This document shows positions 39,578-49,783 of a stretch of 64,000 bases of DNA, one piece after another. The stretch covers positions 464,127-528,126 of the forward strand of contig NZ_MUIN01000002.1 in the NCBI RefSeq assembly GCF_002080045.1, written 5' to 3'. Under the pieces are notes generated by a model. That model was not told where the DNA came from and did no database searches. It saw nothing but the letters and a program-made list of their open reading frames with translations. Position numbers and translations under genes: made by a program. Positions within the stretch are counted from its first letter, which is position 1; every line of letters starts with the position of its first letter. This DNA is from Pseudomonas sp. Bc-h (GTDB lineage Bacteria > Pseudomonadota > Gammaproteobacteria > Pseudomonadales > Pseudomonadaceae).

Positions 39578-39940
39578 TACAACAAAAATAAAAAATGGCA
39601 GTAACCCAATAAAAACAAGACGTATCGGCTCTGACATAACAAGAACAACACGGACAGAGACGCAGCTAACTGATTTTTTTGGAGTGGATCGCTTCGCGCA
39701 GGGCTTAGGCCTCACAACCGGGCAGAGAACAATAAAACTACCTTCAGGTAGCTCCCGAACTGGTTGAATCGAAAGATCGAAGCAGTATCAGCGCTCAAAA
39801 AAATACGTTTGCTCTTGACCCCGGATGGGGGTCGCTCAAAAAAGCAAAAAAGGTATGGCTACCAAAAAAAACAACAGGCCGCCTAAAAACAAAAAAGAGC
39901 ATGCAACTGAACTTGGAGGGGAGCCCTGGCTCCCCTTCGT
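39578..39940 (+). ncRNA. crcY: CrcY/CrcX-type Hfq/Crc-sequestering small RNA
   Basis: A non-coding transcript of about 360 nt. It carries about seven A-rich catabolite-activity motifs (AANAANAA type) near 39581, 39608, 39638, 39728, 39796, 39837, 39862 and 39884, separated by short structured pieces. It starts from a sigma54 promoter and ends at a perfect AGGGGAGCC/GGCTCCCCT hairpin (39917-39936). CrcZ, CrcX and CrcY RNAs bind Hfq/Crc and relieve catabolite repression under CbrAB control. In P. putida CrcY lies beside mvaB (liuE), as here. CrcX is the name used in the syringae group, so the symbol is provisional. The ends are estimated. Confidence 0.82.
39917..39936 (+). terminator. Terminal hairpin of the CrcY-type RNA
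   Basis: A perfect 9-bp stem with a two-base CT gap between arms, directly after the last A-rich motif. The T run after it is short, so termination may be imperfect and could leave some read-through toward liuA. Confidence 0.6.
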
Positions 39941-40021
39941 GCTGTCTGCCATTCGCAAAATCCCCTCTTCTTGTGCATCCCTCCTCTGTTGATCAACCGT
40001 TGACATCCTCGCGCTCGCAGG

Positions 40022-40037
40022 TTTACGTTAACGTAAA
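40022..40037 (+). promoter_or_regulatory. LiuR operator upstream of liuA
   Basis: TTTACGTTAACGTAAA, a perfect 16-bp palindrome 60 bases before the liuA start, shares the ACGTTAACGT core with the site before liuR. It marks a separate liuABCD promoter. Confidence 0.85.
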
Positions 40038-40096
40038 GGTGATACAGATTATTGCCAGTTGACCGCCCTCCAAAAACAACAAGGGAACGAAGGCTC

Positions 40097-41260
40097 ATGA
40101 ACTACCCCACGCTGAATTTCGGCCTCGGCGAGACCCTCGATATGCTGCGCGATCAAGTGCAGGCTTTCGTCGCCGCCGAACTGGCCCCGCGCGCCGCACA
40201 AATCGACAAGGACAACCTGTTCCCCGCCGACATGTGGCGCAAATTCGGCGAGATGGGCCTGTTGGGCATCACTGTCGATGAGCAATACGGCGGTGCCGGG
40301 CTGGGCTATCTGGCTCATGTGATCGCGATGGAAGAAATCAGCCGTGGCTCGGCCTCGGTGGCCCTGTCCTACGGTGCGCACTCCAACCTCTGCGTCAACC
40401 AGATCAACCGCAACGGCAGCCCGGAACAGAAAGCCCGCTACCTGCCCAAGCTGATCAGCGGCGAGCACATCGGCGCCTTGGCCATGAGCGAGCCCAACGC
40501 GGGCTCCGACGTGGTATCGATGAAGCTGCGCGCCGACAAGCGCGGTGACCGTTTCGTGCTCAACGGCAGCAAGACCTGGATCACCAATGGCCCCGACGCC
40601 AACACCTACGTGATCTACGCCAAGACCGACCTGGAAAGGGGCCCACACGGCATCAGCGCGTTCATCGTCGAGCGCGACTGGAAAGGTTTCTCGCGCGGCA
40701 ACAAGTTCGACAAGCTGGGCATGCGCGGCTCCAACACCTGCGAGCTGTTCTTCGACGACGTGGAAGTCCCGGAAGAAAACCTGCTGGGCGCACTCAATGG
40801 CGGCGTCAAGGTGCTGATGAGCGGGCTGGATTACGAACGCGTCGTACTCTCCGGTGGCCCGACCGGCATCATGCAGGCCTGCATGGACGTGGTGCTGCCC
40901 TACATCCACGACCGCAAGCAGTTCGGTCAGAGCATCGGCGAATTCCAGCTGATCCAGGGCAAGGTCGCCGACATGTACACCCAGCTCAACGCCAGCCGCG
41001 CCTACCTGTACGCCGTGGCTCAGGCGTGCGAACGCGGCGAAACCACGCGCAAGGACGCCGCCGGCGTGATCCTCTACAGCGCCGAACGCGCGACTCAAAT
41101 GGCGTTGGACACCATTCAGATTCTCGGCGGTAACGGCTACATCAACGAGTTTCCCGCTGGCCGACTGCTGCGCGACGCCAAGCTGTATGAGATCGGGGCA
41201 GGCACCAGCGAAATCCGCCGCATGCTGATCGGTCGCGAGCTGTTCAACGAAACGAAGTGA
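40097..41260 (+). CDS. liuA: Isovaleryl-CoA dehydrogenase LiuA
   Basis: A flavin dehydrogenase of 387 aa that converts isovaleryl-CoA to 3-methylcrotonyl-CoA. Motifs: [14 protein letters not shown] (about 134), the FAD region [12 protein letters not shown], the catalytic Glu in [13 protein letters not shown] (about 248) and [20 protein letters not shown]. The ATG at 40097 follows GGGAACGAAGG and skips a 15-codon extension. It is the first gene of liuABCD. Confidence 0.95.
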   Translation: MNYPTLNFGLGETLDMLRDQVQAFVAAELAPRAAQIDKDNLFPADMWRKFGEMGLLGITVDEQYGGAGLGYLAHVIAMEEISRGSASVALSYGAHSNLCVNQINRNGSPEQKARYLPKLISGEHIGALAMSEPNAGSDVVSMKLRADKRGDRFVLNGSKTWITNGPDANTYVIYAKTDLERGPHGISAFIVERDWKGFSRGNKFDKLGMRGSNTCELFFDDVEVPEENLLGALNGGVKVLMSGLDYERVVLSGGPTGIMQACMDVVLPYIHDRKQFGQSIGEFQLIQGKVADMYTQLNASRAYLYAVAQACERGETTRKDAAGVILYSAERATQMALDTIQILGGNGYINEFPAGRLLRDAKLYEIGAGTSEIRRMLIGRELFNETK

Positions 41261-41353
41261 AGCCGCTGCAGGTGGATTGCGACTCGCCGCACGCCACAGC
41301 GTCTGCGTCAGTCGCCCCCTCGAATGCCTGGCCCCGGTCGGAGTGACACTCAA

Positions 41354-42961
41354 GTGACTACCCTGAAAACCCAGCTCAACCCGCGCTCAGCCGATTTTCT
41401 AGCCAACGACACAGCGCTGCGCAAGCAGGTCGATGATCTGCACACCCTCCTCGCCCGCGTGCGTCAAGGCGGCGGGCCCAAGGCTCAGGAACGCCACACT
41501 TCGCGGGGCAAGTTATTGCCTCGCGAGCGTATCAACTGCTTGCTGGACACGGGCTCGCCGTTTCTGGAAATCAGTCAACTGGCGGCCCACAACGTTTACG
41601 GCGAAGACGTGCCCGCTGCAGGCGTGATCGCCGGCATCGGCCGGGTCGAAGGTGTTGAATGCATGATCATCGCCAACGACGCCACGGTCAAAGGCGGTAC
41701 GTACTACCCGCTCACCGTCAAAAAACACCTGCGCGCTCAGACCATCGCCCAGCAGAATCGTCTGCCGTGCATTTATCTGGTGGATTCCGGCGGCGCCAAC
41801 CTGCCTCGGCAGGACGAAGTGTTTCCTGACCGAGAGCACTTCGGGCGAATCTTCTTCAACCAGGCCAACATGAGCGCCCAGGGCATCCCGCAGATTGCCG
41901 TGGTCATGGGTTCCTGCACGGCGGGCGGCGCCTATGTCCCGGCCATGGCCGACGAAGCAATCATGGTCCGCCAGCAGGCGACGATCTTCCTCGCGGGCCC
42001 GCCATTGGTGAAAGCCGCGACGGGCGAAGTGGTCAGCGCCGAAGAGCTCGGTGGCGCCGATGTGCACTGCAAGGTTTCCGGGGTGGCCGACCATTACGCC
42101 GAGAGCGACGAACACGCGCTCGAATTGGCCCGCCGCAGCATCGCTAACCTGAACTGGCGTAAACAGGGCGAGATGCAGATGCGTGAGCCGATTGCGCCGC
42201 TCTACTCGTCAGACGAACTGTATGGCGTGATTTCTGCCGATCCCAAGCAGCCGTTCGACGTGCGGGAAGTGATCGCCCGGCTGGTGGACGGCTCGGTGTT
42301 CGACGAGTTCAAGGCGCTGTTCGGCACCACGCTGGTGTGTGGCTTCGCTCATCTGCACGGCTACCCGGTCGCCATCCTCGCCAACAACGGGATTCTGTTC
42401 GCCGAGGCTGCGCAGAAAGGCGCGCACTTCATCGAACTGGCCTGCCAGCGCGGGATTCCCTTGCTGTTTCTGCAAAACATCACCGGCTTCATGGTCGGCC
42501 AGAAATACGAAGCAGGTGGCATCGCCAAGCATGGCGCCAAGCTGGTCACGGCCGTGGCCTGCGCGCGCGTACCGAAATTCACCGTGATCATCGGCGGCAG
42601 TTTCGGCGCCGGAAACTACGGCATGTGCGGCCGCGCCTATGATCCGCGCTTTCTGTGGATGTGGCCCAACGCACGGATCGGCGTCATGGGTGGCGAGCAG
42701 GCGGCAGGCGTGTTGGCTCAGGTCAAGCGCGAGCAGGCCGAGCGCAGCGGGCAGACGTTTAGCGCAGAGCAGGAAGCCGAGCTCAAACGGCCGATTCTCG
42801 ATCAGTACGAACACCAGGGTCATCCTTACTACTCCAGCGCTCGTTTATGGGATGACGGCGTGATCGATCCGGCGCAAACCCGCGACATCCTTGCCCTGGC
42901 GATCAGTGCTGCGCTCAACGCCCCCATCGAACCGACCCGCTTCGGCGTGTTCCGGATGTGA
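41354..42961 (+). CDS. liuB: Methylcrotonyl-CoA carboxylase carboxyltransferase subunit LiuB
   Basis: The beta subunit of 535 aa of the biotin-dependent carboxylase that makes 3-methylglutaconyl-CoA. It has N- and C-terminal carboxyltransferase crotonase folds ([34 protein letters not shown]). I chose the GTG at 41354 because GGAG lies about ten bases upstream and the length equals the known LiuB. The ATG at 41324 has no ribosome-binding site. It works with LiuD. Confidence 0.95.
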   Translation: MTTLKTQLNPRSADFLANDTALRKQVDDLHTLLARVRQGGGPKAQERHTSRGKLLPRERINCLLDTGSPFLEISQLAAHNVYGEDVPAAGVIAGIGRVEGVECMIIANDATVKGGTYYPLTVKKHLRAQTIAQQNRLPCIYLVDSGGANLPRQDEVFPDREHFGRIFFNQANMSAQGIPQIAVVMGSCTAGGAYVPAMADEAIMVRQQATIFLAGPPLVKAATGEVVSAEELGGADVHCKVSGVADHYAESDEHALELARRSIANLNWRKQGEMQMREPIAPLYSSDELYGVISADPKQPFDVREVIARLVDGSVFDEFKALFGTTLVCGFAHLHGYPVAILANNGILFAEAAQKGAHFIELACQRGIPLLFLQNITGFMVGQKYEAGGIAKHGAKLVTAVACARVPKFTVIIGGSFGAGNYGMCGRAYDPRFLWMWPNARIGVMGGEQAAGVLAQVKREQAERSGQTFSAEQEAELKRPILDQYEHQGHPYYSSARLWDDGVIDPAQTRDILALAISAALNAPIEPTRFGVFRM

Positions 42962-42975
42962 CCGAGGAACGACCC

Positions 42976-43791
42976 ATGCATGATTTCCACACGCTGGAAC
43001 TGGAATTCGACCCTCGGGGCTTCGCGACCCTGTGGCTCAATCGCCCGGAAAAGAACAACGCCTTCAATGCGCAGATGATTCGCGAGCTGATCATCGCCCT
43101 GGACCGAATCCAGAGCGACAGCAGCCTGCGCTTCGTGCTGCTGCGCGCCCGGGGCAAGCATTTCAGTGCCGGGGCAGACCTGGCCTGGATGCAGGAATCC
43201 GCCAATCTGGACTACAACACCAACCTGGGGGATGCCCGCGAACTGGGCGAGATGATGTACAACCTCGCCAGGCTCAAGCTGCCATCGCTGGCGGTGGTTC
43301 AAGGCGCGGCCTATGGCGGCGCGCTGGGCCTGATCAGTTGCTGCGACATGGCGATTGGCGCCGATGACGCGCAGTTCTGCCTGTCGGAGGTCAAGATCGG
43401 CCTTGCCCCGGCCGTGATCAGCCCGTTCGTGACTCAGGCCATTGGCGAGCGACACGTGCGCCGCTACGCCCTGACCGCCGAGCGTTTCAGCGGTGAGCGA
43501 GCGCGGGAAATCGGCTTGTTGTCCGAGTGTTACCCGGCAGCGGAACTGGACGCTCAGGTGCAGCACTGGGTCGACAATCTGCTGCTCAACAGCCCCCAGG
43601 CCATGCGCGTCAGCAAGGACCTGTTGCGCGAAGTCGGCCATGGCGAGCTGAGCCCTGCCCTGCGCCGCTATTGCGAAAACGCCATCGCGCGCATTCGCGT
43701 CAGCCCCGAGGGACAGGAAGGCCTGCGTGCATTCCTGCAAAAGCGCGAGCCGGCCTGGCGCGAAGACAACAAGACTGGAGAATCACGTTGA
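42976..43791 (+). CDS. liuC: 3-Methylglutaconyl-CoA hydratase LiuC
   Basis: An enoyl-CoA hydratase family protein of 271 aa that hydrates 3-methylglutaconyl-CoA to HMG-CoA, the substrate of LiuE. The oxyanion-hole motifs are HFSAGADLAWM (about 65) and GAAYGGALGLISCCDMAIG (about 115). GAGGAA precedes the ATG at 42976. Its stop overlaps the liuD start (TGATG). Confidence 0.94.
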   Translation: MHDFHTLELEFDPRGFATLWLNRPEKNNAFNAQMIRELIIALDRIQSDSSLRFVLLRARGKHFSAGADLAWMQESANLDYNTNLGDARELGEMMYNLARLKLPSLAVVQGAAYGGALGLISCCDMAIGADDAQFCLSEVKIGLAPAVISPFVTQAIGERHVRRYALTAERFSGERAREIGLLSECYPAAELDAQVQHWVDNLLLNSPQAMRVSKDLLREVGHGELSPALRRYCENAIARIRVSPEGQEGLRAFLQKREPAWREDNKTGESR

Positions 43792-45761
43792 TGAGCCGCC
43801 CGAATACTTCTGTGCTGACCTCGGTATTGGTGGCCAATCGCGGCGAGATTGCCTGCCGCGTCATGCGCACCGCCAAGGCCTTGGGTTTGACCACCATTGC
43901 CGTACACAGCGCCACCGACCGCAATGCCCGGCATGTCCGTGAGGCGGACGTCGCGGTGGACTTGGGCGGCAGTAAAGCTGCCGACAGCTATTTGCAGATC
44001 GACAAACTGATTGCCGCGGCCAAAAGCAGCGGTGCCAGCGCGATTCACCCCGGCTATGGTTTTCTCTCGGAAAACGCCGGTTTCGCCCGCGCCGTGGAAC
44101 AGGCCGGCCTGATTTTCCTCGGCCCGCCTGCCTCGGCTATCGACGCCATGGGCAGCAAATCCGCCGCCAAGTCGCTGATGGAAACCGCTGGCGTGCCGCT
44201 GGTGCCGGGCTATCACGGCGAAGCGCAGGATGCCGCGACCTTTCGCGAAGCTGCCGCACGCATTGGCTACCCGGTGTTGCTCAAGGCCACGGCGGGCGGC
44301 GGTGGCAAAGGCATGAAGGTGGTCGAACGTGACGAGGATCTGGCCGACGCACTGGCCTCTGCCCAACGAGAGGCGCAATCGTCCTTCGGCGACTCGCGCA
44401 TGCTGGTGGAAAAATATGTGCTCAAGCCGCGTCATGTGGAAATCCAGGTCTTCGCCGATCAGCATGGCCATTGCCTCTACCTCAATGAGCGCGACTGTTC
44501 GATCCAGCGTCGTCACCAGAAAGTTGTCGAGGAGGCCCCGGCGCCAGGCCTGAGCCCGCAATTGCGTAGCGCCATGGGCGAAGCCGCCGTGCGTGCCGCT
44601 CAGGCGATTGGCTACGTCGGTGCGGGCACCGTCGAATTTCTGCTCGATGCGCGTGGAGAGTTCTTCTTCATGGAGATGAACACTCGCCTTCAGGTAGAGC
44701 ATCCGGTCACCGAAGCCATTACCGGGCTGGATCTGGTGGCTTGGCAGATTCGCGTGGCTCAGGGGGAGGCTCTGCCTATTACCCAGGAACAGGTGCCGCT
44801 GCTGGGCCACGCCATCGAGGTGCGGCTGTATGCCGAAGACCCGGCCAATGACTTCCTGCCAGCGACCGGCACGCTAGAGATTTATCGCGAATCGGCGCCT
44901 GGTATTGGGCGTCGTGTCGACAGCGGGGTCAGCGAAGGCGACGAAGTCTCCGCATTTTATGACCCGATGCTCGGCAAGCTGATCGCCTGGGGCGAAGACC
45001 GCGAACAGGCGCGCTTGCGGCTGCTGTCGATGCTCGATGAGTTCGCGGTGGGCGGACTCAGAACCAATCTGGCATTTCTGCGGCAGATCATCGCTCATCC
45101 GGCGTTTGCCGATGCCGAGCTGGATACCGGGTTTATCCCACGCTACCAAGCCGATCTGCTGCCTGAACCCGAGCCGCTTTGCGAAGCCTTCTGGCAAATG
45201 GCAGCGCAGGCGTACCGGCAGAGTACGGCCGCCAATGTTCGTCGGGATGACCCTCATTCGCCGTGGACCGGCATCAGTGGCCTGCGTATCGGGTTGCCGT
45301 ATGAAGTCGACCTGCACCTGAGCTGCGCTGGCGAAACCCGCAAAGTCCAGTTGCGGGGAAACCCGTCGCCAGGCGTCACGTTGCAGGGCGATCAACTGAC
45401 TGTCGACCATGATGGCGTGCGCCATCGGACACAGGCGATTCGTCGTGGCGACACGCTCTACCTGCGCTGGAAAGGCAATCTGCTGCCGGTCAAACGGGTC
45501 GATCCGATTGCTGCCGCCGAGGCCAGCCATACCCAGCAAGGTGGGCTCTGCGCCCCCATGAATGGCAGCATTGTGCGGGTGCTGGTCGAGGTGGGTCAGC
45601 AGGTTGAAGCCGGGACACCGCTGGTGGTCCTGGAAGCGATGAAAATGGAACACAGCATCCGCGCCAGCCAGGCCGGGACCGTTGCCGCGCTTTATTGCGC
45701 CGAAGGTGAGATGGTCAGTGAGGGGGTGGTGTTAGTGGAACTGAGCGCCCAACCCCTTTAA
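43791..45761 (+). CDS. liuD: Methylcrotonyl-CoA carboxylase biotin subunit LiuD
   Basis: A biotin carboxylase/carrier protein of 656 aa. Order: N-terminal BC domain (VLVANRGEIACRVMRTAK; ATP loop KATAGGGGKGMKVV about 165; EMNTRLQVEHPVTE about 290), a middle linker domain, and a C-terminal biotinyl domain with EAMKMEHS (biotin Lys about 618). It carboxylates biotin for LiuB. The start is one base into the liuC stop, so translation is coupled. Upstream in-frame codons inside liuC are not used. Confidence 0.95.
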   Translation: MSRPNTSVLTSVLVANRGEIACRVMRTAKALGLTTIAVHSATDRNARHVREADVAVDLGGSKAADSYLQIDKLIAAAKSSGASAIHPGYGFLSENAGFARAVEQAGLIFLGPPASAIDAMGSKSAAKSLMETAGVPLVPGYHGEAQDAATFREAAARIGYPVLLKATAGGGGKGMKVVERDEDLADALASAQREAQSSFGDSRMLVEKYVLKPRHVEIQVFADQHGHCLYLNERDCSIQRRHQKVVEEAPAPGLSPQLRSAMGEAAVRAAQAIGYVGAGTVEFLLDARGEFFFMEMNTRLQVEHPVTEAITGLDLVAWQIRVAQGEALPITQEQVPLLGHAIEVRLYAEDPANDFLPATGTLEIYRESAPGIGRRVDSGVSEGDEVSAFYDPMLGKLIAWGEDREQARLRLLSMLDEFAVGGLRTNLAFLRQIIAHPAFADAELDTGFIPRYQADLLPEPEPLCEAFWQMAAQAYRQSTAANVRRDDPHSPWTGISGLRIGLPYEVDLHLSCAGETRKVQLRGNPSPGVTLQGDQLTVDHDGVRHRTQAIRRGDTLYLRWKGNLLPVKRVDPIAAAEASHTQQGGLCAPMNGSIVRVLVEVGQQVEAGTPLVVLEAMKMEHSIRASQAGTVAALYCAEGEMVSEGVVLVELSAQPL

Positions 45762-45773
45762 TAACTTGCCCGC

Positions 45774-45820
45774 GGCGGCGACTTTCAAATCGCCACCGCC
45801 TGCAAGCCGGACTGCCACAG
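45774..45820. repeat. Dispersed GC-rich repeat after liuD
   Basis: An ACTTGCCCGCGGCGGCGACT-type arm and its partner ATCGCCACCGCCTGCAAGCC form an inverted repeat just beyond liuD, in the same family as 33762, 37913, 59791 and 63125. It may end the liu transcript. Confidence 0.5.
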
Positions 45821-45911
45821 AGTTCACCTGTGAATATCGCAACCTCTGCCCTTCGCTCAGACGCACGCCAAGATCGAGAGCCCACCCAGATATTGCGTCC
45901 TGACGCCACCC

Positions 45912-46021
45912 CTGTGGGAGACGCTGGAGGTCACGACGGTACGGGCCGCGATTCGGACGACAGCGGTGGATCAGTTGGCTACGCCATCGCGGCTGTCGCA
46001 CAGCTCCAGCTTCTCCCACAG
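45912..46021. repeat. REP-like element, tandem copy 1
   Basis: 110 bp bounded by CTGTGGGAG and its exact reverse complement CTCCCACAG. It is nearly identical to the copy at 46115-46224 and related to 126-250. The two copies and their flanks (CACTCGACTC) form a 203-bp tandem duplication. Confidence 0.8.
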
Positions 46022-46114
46022 GAACTGTCCCACCCGAGGCCTTCACTCGACTCAAAACCTTCCAGGTACGCGAAGCTCAAAAGCAGAACCAGTTATCGCG
46101 CGCAGACTCATCCC

Positions 46115-46224
46115 CTGTGGGAGACGCCGGAGGTCACGACGGTACGGGCCGCGATTCGGACGACAGCGGTGGGTCAGCTGGCTACGCCATCGCGGCGGTC
46201 GCACAGCTCCAGCTTCTCCCACAG
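46115..46224. repeat. REP-like element, tandem copy 2
   Basis: Second 110-bp copy with the same CTGTGGGAG/CTCCCACAG ends, starting 203 bp after copy 1. Together they fill most of the gene-free 45762-46297 gap between the convergent liuD and indolepyruvate oxidoreductase genes. I see nothing else there. Confidence 0.8.
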
Positions 46225-46297
46225 GGACGGGTGTTCCACCCGAGGTCTTCACTCGACTCTAAACATTTAAGCCGCTACTTCATAAAACTCAAAACAT

Positions 46298-49200
46298 CTA
46301 CGCCGCTACCTCATACAACTTCGGCAACTCCACTTCGCCGCTGATCAGGCTTTGACGCATCCGCGTCGCCTGCAACGCCGCTGCCTTCATCGCGCTTTCC
46401 TTAACATGGCCATACCCGCGGATACGTTCGGGCAGACGTGCCAGGCTGAGTGCGGTGTGGCGATTGCCGGCATTCAGATGGCTCAGGATCAGTTCGATAT
46501 CCGCCACGTAGCTGTCGATCAATTCGCGCTCCTGACGGCGCTCCAGGCTACGACCGAACGGATCGAACGCCGTGCCGCGGAGGAATTTGAACTTCGCCAG
46601 CACATCAAAGGCCTTCAACATCCACGGTCCGAAGCTGCGCTTGCGGGGCGCGCCACTGTTGGGGTCGCGTTTGGCCAGCCATGAGGGTGCCAGGTGGAAT
46701 TCCAGTCGGTAGTCGCCTTCGAACTGGGCTTGCAGTTGGCGAGTGAACTCACCATTGCTGTAAAGACGCGCGACTTCGTACTCGTCTTTGTAGGCCAGCA
46801 GCTTGAAGGCGTTGAACGCCACCGCTTCGGTCAAGGCGAGGTGTTCGCCCGGAAACAGCCGGCCTTCTGCATCACGAACCTTGTGCACCAGCGCCAGGTA
46901 ACGCTCGCCGTAGGCACGGTTCTGGTACTCGCCGAGGGTTTTCGCATTGCTCGCCAGACGCTGTTCAAGGCTCAGGTCTTTGGGTTCCTGGGCAGGAGCT
47001 GCCTGTGGATTGGCCGCAGCCTGCACGCCGGGTAGATCGAATGCCGCGCGCCGCCCCCAAAGGAACGCCTGCTGGTTCAGATTGACCGCCACGCCGTTGA
47101 GCTCGATAGCCTTTTCAATCGCCGCCGAGGTCAGCGGAATCAAGCCAAGCTGGAAGGCATAGCCCAGCATGAACAGGTTGCTGGCAATGCTGTCGCCCAT
47201 CAGCTTGGTGGCAAGGTCAGTGGCCTGGACGAAATGGGTTTTCGCTTCACCCACCGCCTCGACAATGGTCTGCATCATCGCGTCGGCCGGGAATTCAGCG
47301 TCCGGGTTGCGGGTGAACTCAGCGGTCGGGGTCTGCTGGCTGTTGACCACGGCGTGGGACTTGTCGCTATTGAGTTTGGCGATTGCGTCAGGGCCGGAAG
47401 ACACCAGCAGATCGCAGCCCAACAACAGGTGAGCTTCACCCGCAGCGATACGCACCGCAAACAGGTCTTCCTGGCGCGCAGCGATGCGAATGTGGCTGAC
47501 CACCGGGCCAAACTTCTGGGCCAGGCCCGCCTGATCGAGCACGCTGCAGCCCTTGCCTTCCAGATTCGCGGCATAGCCGAGCATCGCGCCAACGGTGGTC
47601 ACACCGGTGCCGCCGACACCTGGCAAAAGGATGTTGTAGGGCTGATCGAGGCTTGGCAGTGTAGGCTCAGGCAGTTGGGCGAACGCCTGCGCCTGTTTCG
47701 GCAATTGTGGCTTGCGCAGTTTGCCGCCGTGAACCGTGACAAAACTCGGGCAGAAGCCTTCGACGCAGCTGAAATCCTTGTTGCAGGCGCTCTGATCGAT
47801 CTCCCGCTTGCGCCCGTGCGCAGTCTCTTTCGGCAGAATCGACAGACAACCGGATTTGGCCCCGCAGTCGCCACAACCCTCACATACCGCCGGGTTGATG
47901 ATCGCGCGCTTGTCCAGATCCAGCATCGTGCCGCGCTTGCGCCGACGGCGTTTCTCGGTGGCGCAGGTCTGGTCGTAGATAATCACCGACACGCCTTTGA
48001 ACTCACGCAGTTCACGCTGCACCGCGTCCAGATCGCGACGATGGTGGAAGGTCGTGATCGGCGCGAACTGCTCACGGCTTGGGTATTTGTCCGGATCGTC
48101 CGACACCAGCGCGATTCGCAACACGCCCTCGTTGAATACCTGACGACTGAGTTGATCGACACGCAACACGCCATCGATGGGTTGCCCGCCAGTCATGGCC
48201 ACGGCGTCGTTGTAGAGAATCTTGTAGGTGATATTGACTTTGGAGGCCACCGCCGCACGCAAGGCCAGATGCCCGGAGTGGAAATAGGTGCCGTCGCCGA
48301 GGTTCTGAAACACATGGGGCGTTTCGGTGAAAGGAGCCTGGCCAATCCAGGTGACGCCCTCGCCGCCCATCTGGGTGAACGTATCGGTTTCCCGGTCCAT
48401 CCAGATGGTCATGTAATGGCAACCGATGCCGGCCAGCGCGCGACTGCCTTCCGGAACCTTGGTCGAACTGTTGTGCGGGCAGCCCGAGCAGAAATGCGGG
48501 GTGCGCTGAGTCTTGAACAACGGCGCAGCGAGGGCCTTTTCCTTGTCTTGCAGAAACTGCAGACGCGCTTCGATTTTCGGGCTGCTGTAGATCGGGGCCA
48601 GGCGCATGGCGATCACCCGGGCGATCATCGCCGGGGTCAACTCTGCAAGGTTCGGCAGCAAAGAGCGGCCTTCTTCGTCGAACTCACCCACTACCCGCGG
48701 GCGCTGCTCTACCGGCCAGTTGTAGAGCTGGCCGGTGAGTTGGTCTTCGATGATGCTGCGTTTTTCTTCGACCACCAGAATCTCGTCAAGGCCTTCCGCG
48801 AAGTCGTGAACCGAAACCGGCTCAAGAGGCCAACTCATACCCACCTTGAGCACGCGGATACCGACTGAGGCGCAGAGGTCTTCGTCGATGCCCAGCTCTT
48901 CGAGGGCCTGGCGCACGTCGAGGTAGGATTTACCGGTGGTGATGATGCCAAGGCGCGGCTGCGGCGAATCGATCATCACCTTGTTCAGGCGGTTGGCGCG
49001 GGCAAAGGCGCGGGCGGCGTAGATCTTGTAGGTGTTGAGGCGCGCTTCCTGCGCCAGCGGCGGATCCGGCCAGCGGATGTGCAGGCCGTCCTTGGGCAGC
49101 TGGAAGTCTTCGGGAATCCGGGTCTGGACGCGCAGCGGATCGACTTCGACCACTGCGGAGGAATCGACGTTTTCGGCGATGGTCTTCATCGCCACCCAAC

Positions 49201-49783
49201 ACCCACTGTAGCGCGACAGTTCCCAACCGATGATGCCGTAATCGAGGATTTCCTGGACGTTGCTCGGGTTGAGCACCGGAATCATCGAGGCGATAAATGC
49301 GTGTTCGCTCTGGTGCGCGATGGTCGATGATTTGCAGCCGTGGTCATCGCCCGCGAGGATCAGCACCCCGCCATTTTGCGCGACGCCGGCTGAGTTGCCG
49401 TGCTTGAACACGTCGCCGCAGCGATCAACGCCCGGCCCCTTGCCATACCACAGGGCGAACACACCGTCGTACTTGCCATGGGGGAACAGGTTGACCTGCT
49501 GACTGCCCCACACCGCCGTGGCGGCGAGCTCTTCGTTGACTCCAGGCTGGAAGTGGATGGCGTTTTCTTGAAGGTAATCCTTGGCATCCCACAGGCTCTT
49601 GTCGAGATTGCCCAGTGGCGAGCCGCGATAACCGGAAATGAACCCTGCGGTGTTCAGGCCCCGGGCCTCGTCGCGCTGTTTTTGCAGCATCGGCAAGCGG
49701 GTCAACGCCTGGGTTCCGGTCAGGTAAAGATTGCCGGTGGCGAGTCGGTACTTATCATCCAGACGAATATCAGCCAAAGACAT
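46298..49783 (-). CDS. Indolepyruvate ferredoxin oxidoreductase (fused subunits)
   Basis: A thiamine-diphosphate 2-oxoacid oxidoreductase of 1161 aa that turns aryl-pyruvates or similar keto acids into acyl-CoA with ferredoxin. The N-terminal pyrimidine-binding domain, the TPP-binding domain (GIGCHYMTIWMDRE, QMGGEGVTWIG), a [4Fe-4S] region (CEGCGDCG with CLSI; CVEGFCPSF) and the gamma domain (LLPGVGGTGVTTVGAMLGYA) occur in one chain. AAGGAG precedes the ATG. It diverges from an Lrp/AsnC regulator, its probable sensor. The substrate could be indolepyruvate, phenylpyruvate or branched keto acids. Confidence 0.9.
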   Translation of the reverse strand: MSLADIRLDDKYRLATGNLYLTGTQALTRLPMLQKQRDEARGLNTAGFISGYRGSPLGNLDKSLWDAKDYLQENAIHFQPGVNEELAATAVWGSQQVNLFPHGKYDGVFALWYGKGPGVDRCGDVFKHGNSAGVAQNGGVLILAGDDHGCKSSTIAHQSEHAFIASMIPVLNPSNVQEILDYGIIGWELSRYSGCWVAMKTIAENVDSSAVVEVDPLRVQTRIPEDFQLPKDGLHIRWPDPPLAQEARLNTYKIYAARAFARANRLNKVMIDSPQPRLGIITTGKSYLDVRQALEELGIDEDLCASVGIRVLKVGMSWPLEPVSVHDFAEGLDEILVVEEKRSIIEDQLTGQLYNWPVEQRPRVVGEFDEEGRSLLPNLAELTPAMIARVIAMRLAPIYSSPKIEARLQFLQDKEKALAAPLFKTQRTPHFCSGCPHNSSTKVPEGSRALAGIGCHYMTIWMDRETDTFTQMGGEGVTWIGQAPFTETPHVFQNLGDGTYFHSGHLALRAAVASKVNITYKILYNDAVAMTGGQPIDGVLRVDQLSRQVFNEGVLRIALVSDDPDKYPSREQFAPITTFHHRRDLDAVQRELREFKGVSVIIYDQTCATEKRRRRKRGTMLDLDKRAIINPAVCEGCGDCGAKSGCLSILPKETAHGRKREIDQSACNKDFSCVEGFCPSFVTVHGGKLRKPQLPKQAQAFAQLPEPTLPSLDQPYNILLPGVGGTGVTTVGAMLGYAANLEGKGCSVLDQAGLAQKFGPVVSHIRIAARQEDLFAVRIAAGEAHLLLGCDLLVSSGPDAIAKLNSDKSHAVVNSQQTPTAEFTRNPDAEFPADAMMQTIVEAVGEAKTHFVQATDLATKLMGDSIASNLFMLGYAFQLGLIPLTSAAIEKAIELNGVAVNLNQQAFLWGRRAAFDLPGVQAAANPQAAPAQEPKDLSLEQRLASNAKTLGEYQNRAYGERYLALVHKVRDAEGRLFPGEHLALTEAVAFNAFKLLAYKDEYEVARLYSNGEFTRQLQAQFEGDYRLEFHLAPSWLAKRDPNSGAPRKRSFGPWMLKAFDVLAKFKFLRGTAFDPFGRSLERRQERELIDSYVADIELILSHLNAGNRHTALSLARLPERIRGYGHVKESAMKAAALQATRMRQSLISGEVELPKLYEVAA

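Noticed and set aside
39405..39767. Possible 120-aa gene after liuE
   Set aside because: It overlaps the terminator, the sigma54 promoter and the A-rich motifs of the CrcY-type RNA.
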